Assembly (NCBI GenBank): GCA_030762935.1
Contig: CM060891.1
Coordinates: 2,979,501-3,043,500 of the forward strand
Origin: Hymenopus coronatus
Lineage: Eukaryota; Arthropoda; Insecta; Mantodea; Hymenopodidae
Direction: 5' to 3'
Length of the DNA stretch: 64,000 nucleotides
Positions 56,666 to 64,000 of this stretch are shown here, piece by piece. Numbering within the stretch: the stretch's first letter is position 1; the number at the start of each line of letters is the position of its first letter. Both the position numbers and the translations under genes were made by a program. A model generated the notes under the pieces. That model saw nothing but the letters and a program-made list of their open reading frames with translations. It was not told the DNA's origin and ran no database searches.

Positions 56666-58355
56666 ATTCTGATATGTTCCATTCACATGACTTTCTCTAC
56701 ATCTTTGTAACAATTTATTGTTAAAAAGCTTATGCTTCTATTTACTTCATGCTAATCGAGAAAAAATTAGCAGAAATAGTCTTATTGCTTGCTTCCTTGT
56801 AAGTAGAAGCAAAATAAGGGAGTAGCATCGGTTAAAGTGATAGTCAAAAGCTGGTTGCTATGTATCTGTAGTTCCTTTGTTTCTATGGACAGGAGTTGAC
56901 AAATTCCTGTATGAGAAAAGCAAGTTTTCAAAGCTGAAACCAAAATCAAGGAATGTCTAAAAAACGATCAACCCTACGAAAAAAATATATATCATAAAGT
57001 GTGTGTTTTAAGATGCTCTACATTGGTTGTGTGGTAAGTTTGTGTCCATCTCTTACGGTTTAGTGGTTAAGCAAAATTCATCCAGAATAAAGCAGTCTTC
57101 AGAATCTATTCATAGAAAGTTCAGGATATACATTTTATTTGTCAGGAAAATATCTTTAATATATGATATTTGAATCAGAATCGTTAGAGCCATTTTTAAG
57201 AAAATCAAAAATTACGAAAAAAGTTCCCTGTAAAGCGTAGTTGGGGGTAGGGGGATTTTTTTTGAAAATCTTCGTGTCGAATCCTTGGAAGATACCAAAC
57301 TTAAATACCAAGTTTCGTATTCAAAGGTCTTTTCGTTGTTGAGCTCTGCGGTCCACAGACACACACACGGACCTTTTTGTAAAAATGCTTTTTACCTTCT
57401 ATACACGTGCTATATACATAGTGTATAGGGAAGATATTGTAATGCACCCAAAAACTCGATACCGAGATTTCACCGGAAATACATGTTTTCAGACCTCATG
57501 AATCCAAAAAAAGCATTTTTAGAAAAATGTTCGTGTGTGTCTGTCTGTCTATCTGTGTGTGTCTGTGGGTAGCATAGCTCAAAACGAAAAGTTCGTTAAA
57601 AACCAAACTTGGTATTTAGGTTTGATATCTTCCAAGGATGCGACACGAAGATTTTAAAGAAAATCCCCACCCCCAACTACCCTTTACATGGAACCTCTTT
57701 CGTAAATTTTGATTTTCTAAAAAATGGCTCTAACGATTTTGATTAAAATATGGTATTAAAGATATTTACCAGACAAATAAAAAGTATATCCTGAATTTTC
57801 TATGAATAGCTTCTGAAGACTACTTTATTCTGGATGAATTTTACGGAATTTTGCATAACTGCTAAACTGTAAGAGATGGACAAAAACTTAACACACAAAA
57901 AAGTAGAGTAGATTAAAACATACAATTTATGTCATACACATTTTTCGTGGAGTCAATCGTTTTTTAGATATTCCTTGTTTTTGGTTTCAGCTTTGAAAAA
58001 CTTATACTTTTCTCATACAGGAATTTGTCAACTCGTGTCCATACATACAAAGGAACTTCAGTCACATAGCAACCAGCTTTTGACTATCACTTTAAACTAT
58101 GGTACTGCCTTATCTCCCTTCTACTTGCCAGGAAGCAAGTAATAAGACCAGTTATACTAATTTTTCTAAATTAGCAAGAAGTAACTATAATTTGTTGCAG
58201 AGATGTAGAGAAAGTCATGTGAATGGAACACATAAGGTTTTTTGTATTCAGGAGGTCCTAAAATATGTATTTCCGATGAAATCTCTTTTGAATTTTTGGT
58301 TGGAATACAATACTTCCTCTATACACTATGTACTCTACATAGTACGTGTAGAGGA
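56666..58355 (+). mobile_element. HPE copy interrupted by another HPE
   Basis: 56666-57392 (TTCTGATATGTTCCATTCAC to TTTGTAAAAATGCTTTTT) and 58236-58355 (TTTTTTGTATTCAGGAGGTC to CGTGTAGAGGAAGTAA) are the two parts of one + copy. They join at the HPE block AAAATGCTTTTTTTGATTCA. Confidence 0.88.
57393..58235 (-). mobile_element. HPE copy, full length, nested in a T-run
   Basis: Starts ACCTTCTATACACGTGCTAT and ends AGTCATGTGAATGGAACACA TAAGG. The interrupted + copy resumes immediately after. Confidence 0.9.
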
Positions 58356-58362
58356 AGTAAAA

Positions 58363-58877
58363 AATGTATATATCACATAAATTGTGTGTTTTTACGATCT
58401 ACATCTTTTTGTGTCTCTTGGGGTTTACCAGTTATTCAAAAGTTTTACAAAAGTCATGCAGAATGAGGAGGTCTACAGAGGCTATTCCCACAAAATTAAG
58501 ATAAATATTCCGTCTGTAAAAAGAAACATTAAACATAGATAATGATATGGCATTTTAACTAATAACGTTACAGCCATTTTTGAGAAAATCAAATTTTTCG
58601 AAAAATGTTCCATGTGAAGGGTAGTTGGAGGTGGGGATAATCTTGAAAGTCTTCATGTTGTACCCTTGGAAGATACTGAATTTAAATACCCAGTTTGGTA
58701 TTTAAATGACTTTTCCTTTTTGAGCTCACATACATGAACATGTTTTTGTACATTTTTTCAGGGGGTCCCAAAACATGTATTTCCGGTGGAATCTCGTATC
58801 AAATTTTGGATGGCATACTACACCTTCTCTATTTACTATGTAGGTACATTGTACTTATGTCCTAGAAAAAGTAAAAT
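58363..58877 (+). mobile_element. HPE copy, 5' half lost
   Basis: GTATATATCACATAAATTGT to CTTATGTCCTAGAAAAAGTA, with an enlarged variant hairpin (ATGTAGGTACATTGTACTTA). Confidence 0.8.
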
Positions 58878-59060
58878 ATATTTTTAGAAAAAAGGTCAAT
58901 GTGTATGGAGATCATAACTGAAAAACTAAAAATCCGTTAACTACCAAATTTGGTATCTTTCCAGGATACGACAGCCCAAACTACCCTTCACATGGAAAAC
59001 TTGTTGAACATTTTGATATTCTCAAAAGATGTGTAATGCTTTTTGTTAGAATATTATTTA
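58878..59060 (-). mobile_element. HPE internal fragment
   Basis: TTTTTAGAAAAAAGGTCAAT to TTGATATTCTCAAAAGATG. Confidence 0.65.
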
Positions 59061-59696
59061 TGATGCAGGAGCTAAAAGAGCACTTTATTTTCGAGAAGGA
59101 AAAGTTTCCGAGTGTAGCAAAATAAAAACATTTTTAACATACACTACCTACTCTTTAGACAGCACAATATTTCTAGATTTATAAAATAAGGATCAACATT
59201 GTTCAAGGAATAGTACGTTTTCCTGTCGCTTGGAGGCGTGTGTGGGAATGGAATTCGTCTATCGATAGTGTAGTAACGTCAGTTCTCTACTCTTTACCAT
59301 AAATTAACAATTCCTTGTGCTATTGAATGATAAACTAGAGGACTGTGTTACAACCAGCAAACACGTTGAGCATGTATAGAACAGACTAGTAAAGAAGGCG
59401 GTGGTACTATTTTCTTTTTCTCAGGAACATAACCTCACTTTTAGCAACGCTCTCTGCTGCCTCAAGCTCGTCCAAAGCCGCCATCACGCAATATTTGTGA
59501 AAACAGCGAAAGGCAGGAAGGAACGTTTTCGCTACTGCGCATGTACATCGGACTCCACTATCAACGTAACTCTTTCAAAACATCAACATTCCATATAACG
59601 GATACAAGTTAGTAACAAAACTTAAGTTGCTAACATTGGAGTGTTATAAATCTAGAGTTGGAGTGTTTTGTGTTAAAAAGTTTACTTTTAACAGTG
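59061..59696. other. Unrecognised region
   Basis: About 635 bases. A 65-codon + frame at 59401-59598 in a GC-richer patch has no known domain. No splice or promoter signals I would defend. Confidence 0.35.
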
Positions 59697-59817
59697 TTTG
59701 TCTAAAAAAAAAATTAAATTACAACTAAAATGTATATCTTGAATTTTCTCAGATGTCTTCAACCTGGATCACTTTTATATAACTCGTAAAATGTAAGGCA
59801 GACAAAAACTTACTACA
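59697..59817 (-). mobile_element. HPE internal fragment
   Basis: AAAATGTATATCTTGAATTT to AAACTTACTACACAAAAA, where a + copy begins in the A-run. Confidence 0.7.
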
Positions 59818-60433
59818 CAAAAATCTGATGTGCTCCATTCATATGACTTTCTCTACATCTCTGCAACAAATTATTGTTAAAAAGCTTATGCTTCCATAGC
59901 TTAAAGTGATAGTGAAAAGCTGGTTGCTATGTAACTGAGGTTCCTTTGTTTGTATAGACACGAGTTGAAAAATTCCTGTATGAGAAAAGTATGCTTTCCA
60001 AATATGAAACCAATAACAGGGAATATCTAAAAACAATCAATTCCAGGAAAAAAGTGTATATTACATAAATTGTATGTTTTAACGTGCTCTACATATTTTG
60101 TGAGTTAACGTTTTGTCGATCTCTTACGGTTTAGCAGTTATGCAAAATTCCGTAAAATTCATTCAGAATAAAGTAGTCTTCAGAGGTTATTCCCAGAAAA
60201 TTCAAGATATACATTTTATTTGTCAGGTAAATATCTTTAATATACGATATTTTAATCAAAATACTTAGAGCCATTTTTGAGAAAATAAAACCTTTACGAA
60301 AAAAGATCCATGTAAAGGGTAGTTGGGGGTGGAGGGATTTTCTTGAAAATCTTCGTGTCGCATCCTTGGAAGGTACCAAACTAATTACGAAGTTTGGTTT
60401 TTAACGGACTTTTGAGGTATGCTGCCCACATAG

Positions 60434-60477
<44 letters not shown>

Positions 60478-60622
60478 AAGGAGACCTTTTTGCTAAAATT
60501 CTTTTTTTGGATTCAGGAGTCCTAAGACATGTATTTCCGGTGAAATCTCGATATTGAATTTTTGGGTGCAATACAATATCTTCTCTAAACACTCTGTACA
60601 TACTACGTGTAGAGAAAGTAAA
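59818..60622 (+). mobile_element. HPE copy, full length, with CA microsatellite
   Basis: TCTGATGTGCTCCATTCATA to TACGTGTAGAGAAAGTAA. CA tract at 60435-60475. Part of the AAGCTTATGCTTC to AAAGTGATAG block is deleted near 59895. Confidence 0.9.
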
Positions 60623-61215
60623 ATTAATGTGACACACGTAGTGCTGAAATTGAGTCATATTGTTCGTAGCTTCCTACTGGCAATATAAAACTCCACTTGT
60701 ATCATAAACAGCCATTATAACACAACAAATGCATCACCCTCCGCTGGGTTCGAACCCGCTGTTGCCGCTACACACGCGAAAGCCATTTTTGAGATAAGCA
60801 GGAACTATTTCTCACGGTGTTTACGACATCCAGCTGTCGTAAGAAAAGTGGAGAACCTTGGAAACGAACGCATCTGAGAGATGGCGAGGCGCCGGGAACA
60901 AACAGTCAGTTGTTTCCGGAGATGATGATGACGTAAGCACATTACACGGCTTGCTTGTAGGATATCTGAGTCACGTTCTTCTTGTTGTTGCTGGAAATTT
61001 TAATAAACACAGCCCTTGGAAGAGTGCAATAGGAGAAAGGCATGTGAGTGTGTGTACCTGCTTATTTCGTAATGTTTATCGGCAACATGCTGCAATATCG
61101 ACCGGCTTCATTACACCCAAATCCGTACACAGTGAGTAAACGGCGATTTACCACTTTAACAAGCTATTTCAACATTTACACCAGTAAAATAGCGTTTTCT
61201 GAATCGCTAATACCT
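60623..61215. other. Mostly unrecognised; SINE-2 head scrap at 60731-60775
   Basis: CCTCCGCTGGGTTCGAACCC near 60737 is a minus-strand B box like that of SINE family 2. A 93-codon + frame (60858-61139) lies in a GC-richer part and contains VSGDDDDVSTLHGLLVGYLS. I do not recognise a family and do not call it a gene. Confidence 0.35.
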
Positions 61216-61810
61216 CTGATGTGTTCCATTCACATTACTTTCTCTTCCATTCTACAAACTATTCTTAGAAAAAAATAACTCTTCTGTTTACTTGATGCTA
61301 ATCGAGAAAAAATTACCAGAAATAGTCTTATTACTTGCTTCCTTGTAAGTAGAAGTGAAATAAGGGAGTACCATAGGTTACAGTGATAGTCAAAAGCTGG
61401 TTGCTATGTGACTGAAGTTCCTTTGCTTGTATGGATAGGAGTTGACAAATTCCTGTATGAGAAAAATCGTTAGAGACAGTTTTGAGAAAATAAACATTTT
61501 CGAAAAAAGTTCCATACAAAGGGTCGTTTGGGGTGAGGGTTTTTTTCTCAAAAACTTCGTGTCGCATCCCTGGAAGATACTAAACTTAAATACCAAGTTT
61601 TGTATTTGACCGACTTTTCGCTTTTGAGCTATCGTGTTCACAGACACACGGACAGACACACACACACACACGGACCTTTTTCTGAAAATACTTTTTTTGG
61701 ATACAGGGGACCCTAATACATATATTTCCGTTGAAATATCGGTATCGAATTTTTGGGTGGAGTGCAATTCCTTCGTTACACACTATGTACATAGTACATG
61801 TAGAGACAGT
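61216..61810 (+). mobile_element. HPE copy with internal deletion
   Basis: TCTGATGTGTTCCATTCACA to ACATGTAGAGACAGTAG. The middle, between GTATGAGAAAA and ATCGTTAGAGACAG, is missing. Confidence 0.88.
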
Positions 61811-61811
61811 A

Positions 61812-62042
61812 GAAATTATGTATTGCATAAATTGTGTGTTTTAACGAGATCCAAATTTTTTGTCTAGCTCTTACGGTTTACCAGTTATGCAAAATTCTGT
61901 AAAATTCATTTGGAATAAACAGTTCTTTGGAGGCTATTCCCAGAATATTCAAGAAATACATTTTATTTGTGATATCTATGGTTTTAATATGTGGTATTAA
62001 AATCATAATCGTTAGTCATTTTTGAGAAAAACAAAATTTTCA
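61812..62042 (+). mobile_element. HPE internal fragment
   Basis: TATGTATTGCATAAATTGTG to GAAAAACAAAATTTTCAA. Confidence 0.75.
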
Positions 62043-62074
62043 ACCTATCCAACTCCTGTCCTACGCACGGCTTC
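62041..62074 (+). mobile_element. Tail scrap of the array SINE
   Basis: AACCTATCCAACTCCTGTCC TACGCACGGCTT, a piece of the 92-bp unit and SINE terminus, 56 kb from the array, at the junction of two HPE fragments. Confidence 0.7.
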
Positions 62075-62814
62075 TGCATTTTAAGAAAAATGGTCCGTGT
62101 GTGTGTGTCCGTGAACACGATAACTCAAAAACGAAAAGTTGGTAAAATATCAAAATTGGTATATAAGTTTAGTATCTTCCATGGATCCGAGGCGAAGATT
62201 TTGAGAAAAATCCCCCTTCCCAAACTACCCTTTACATGAATTTTTTTTTCTTAAAAAATTTGAATTTCCTTAAAAATATCTCTAACGATTTTGATTAAAA
62301 TATCGTATATTAAAGATATTTACCTGACAAATAAAATGTATATCTTGAATTTTCTGGGAATAGCTTCTGAAGACTACTTTATTCTGGATGAATTTTACGG
62401 AATTTTGCATAACTGCTAAACCGTAAGAGACGGACAAAAACTTACCACACAAAAAATGTAGAGCACTTTAAAACACACAAGTTATCTTAAAATCATGTTT
62501 TTCGTGCAGTTGATCCTTTTTTAGGTATTCCTTGTTTTTGGTTTCTGCTTTGAAAAAGTTATACTTTTCTCATACAGGAATATGTCAACTCGTGTCCATA
62601 CAAACAAAGGAACTTCAGTCACATAGCAACCAGCTTTTGACTATCACTTTAACCTATAGTACTCCCTCATTTCACTTCTACTTACAAGGAAGCAAGCAAT
62701 AAGACTATTTCTGATAATTTGTTCTCGATTACCATGAAGTAAATAGCATAATCTTTTTTACAATAATTTGTTCTAGAGATGTAGAGAAAGTCATGTGCAT
62801 GTAACACATCAGAT
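62075..62814 (-). mobile_element. HPE copy, hairpin lost
   Basis: TTTTAAGAAAAATGGTCCGT to AGTCATGTGCATGTAACACA TCAG. Confidence 0.85.
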
Positions 62815-63049
62815 TTTATTTTTACACAAGACAATCGGTATTGTCCGTGAAAATGGTAGGAACTCCTTTCTAATTGTATTATGGTACACACAAGTGTGGG
62901 AACTGTTATATTGCAGAATCCAGGAAAAGTTCTGCAATAACACACGTGCAGCGCAATATTATAAAAATACTGTTTGGGTGTAAATGTCTTGTATGAGAAA
63001 CAAACATTTGCCAGTTTTTATAAACAAGGTTTGTTGCCCATGCAAACTT
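62815..63049. other. Unrecognised spacer
   Basis: Nothing supported. Confidence 0.4.
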
Positions 63050-63178
63050 TTTACTTTCTCTACACGTACTGTGTACATACTCTATAGAGAAGGTGTTGCA
63101 TTCCATCCAAAATTTCCAGACCGAGATTTCACCGGAAATGCATCTTTTGGGATCCCTTGAATAAAAAAAAACAACCCT
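63050..63178 (-). mobile_element. HPE fragment, hairpin end
   Basis: TTTTTACTTTCTCTACACGT, hairpin, to CCCTTGAATAAAAAAAAACA. A + copy begins next to this A-run. Confidence 0.82.
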
Positions 63179-64000
63179 GATGTGTTACATTCACATGGCT
63201 TTCTCTACATCTCTGCACCAATTTATTCTTAAAATGCTTATACTTCTGTTTAATTCATGCTAATCAGAAAAAAAAAAAAATTAGCAGAAATACTCTTATT
63301 ATCTACTTGCTTCCTTGTAAGTTGAAGCGAAATAAGGGAGTACCATAGGTTAAAGTGATAGTCAAAAGCTGTTTGCTATGTGAATGAAGTTCCTTTGTTT
63401 GTATGGATAGGAGTTGACAAGTTCCTGTATGAGAAAAGTATACGTTTTTCATAGCAGAAACCAAAAATAAGGAATGTCTCAAAAACGATCAACTCCACGA
63501 AAAATATGTATATAACATAAATTGTGTGTTTTAACGTGCTGTTCATTGTTTGTGTTGTAAGTTCTTGTCCATCTCTTACGGTTTAGCAGTTATTCAAAAT
63601 TCCGTAAAATTGATCCAGAATAAAGTAGTGTTCAGAAGCTATTCCCAGAAAATTCAAGATATACATTTCATTTGTCAGGTAAATATCATTAATATATGAT
63701 ATTTTAATCAAAATCGTTAGAGCCTTTTTTATAAAATCAAAATTTTCGAAAAAAGTTCCATCTAAAGGGTAGTTTGGGGTGGGGGGATTTTTCTCAAAAT
63801 ATTCGTGTCGCACCCGTACAAGATACTAAACTTAGATACCAAGTTTGGTATTTTACCGACTTTTCGTTTTTAAATTATCGTGTTCACAGACACACGGACA
63901 CACTGACACATACGCGCGCGGACCTTTTTCTGAAAATGCCTTTTTTGGATGCAGGGGACCCTAAAACATCTATTTCTGGTGACACCTCGGTATCGAATTT
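63179..64000 (+). mobile_element. HPE copy running off the window
   Basis: TGATGTGTTACATTCACATG to TCGGTATCGAATTT at the window end; the hairpin would lie just beyond. Confidence 0.88.

Noticed and set aside
60131..60379. Recurring frame words such as LTNKMYILNFLGIASED and FRKFDFLKMALTILIKISYI in many places
   Set aside because: These are HPE translations. Stops and shifts fall differently in each copy, so the family does not encode a protein.
60858..61139. Host gene of 93 codons
   Set aside because: No domain, no splice or promoter support, lies between repeats; left as unrecognised.

Overview
Metazoan nuclear DNA, almost entirely repeats. The window is AT-rich, has no operon-like gene packing, and has no convincing intact host gene. 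It carries tRNA-derived SINEs, remnants of non-LTR (Jockey-like) reverse transcriptases, mariner-type DNA transposons and dinucleotide microsatellites. The mariner types and one SINE family (a GGCGGGGGAAAC... body ending in a tRNA-like head) suggest an arthropod, but this is inference and should not be leaned on.

The dominant component is one non-coding family, called HPE here (hairpin element). About 57 whole or partial copies lie in both orientations and cover roughly half the window. Read on the + strand, a copy starts near TCTGATGTGTTCCATTCACA, carries ACTTTCTCTAC about 22 bases in, runs for about 0.75-0.85 kb, and ends in a GT/CA tract, a palindrome around ACTATGTACATAGT, and GTAGAGAAAGTAA. 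A subterminal repeat at one end paired with a near-terminal inverted copy at the other, a hairpin at one end only, no conserved ORF, and insertion into T-runs together fit a non-autonomous Helentron-like (HINE) element. A MITE is the main alternative.

Layout: 1-1985 HPE and unrecognised DNA. 1990-6425 a 4.4-kb inverted tandem array of about 47 units of about 92 bp built from a tRNA-SINE, with the tRNA-like head at the centre of symmetry. 6815-11270 HPEs interrupted by SINEs. 11303-12456 a 120/127/138-bp array. 12564-19245 HPEs and a fold-back mariner. 19553-21370 an 83/81-bp array. 21497-23190 a SINE and a LINE 3' end. 23191-29836 HPEs, one expanded to 2.4 kb by an internal 65/53-bp array. 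29871-32234 an HPE holding a LINE that holds a SINE. 32236-39190 HPEs, SINEs and two further LINE remnants. 39198-43308 a mariner whose transposase gene is split by an HPE and whose terminal inverted repeat has become a 54-bp array of about 35 copies. 43309-64000 more HPEs, including a second internal array at 51700-53275.

The common thread is the birth of satellite DNA from transposon parts. At least four arrays can be traced to a named element segment: SINE anticodon-to-T arm, mariner terminal repeat, and two different internal HPE segments. Nested insertions allow target sites to be read directly. All calls rest on reading the sequence; no database search or alignment program was run.
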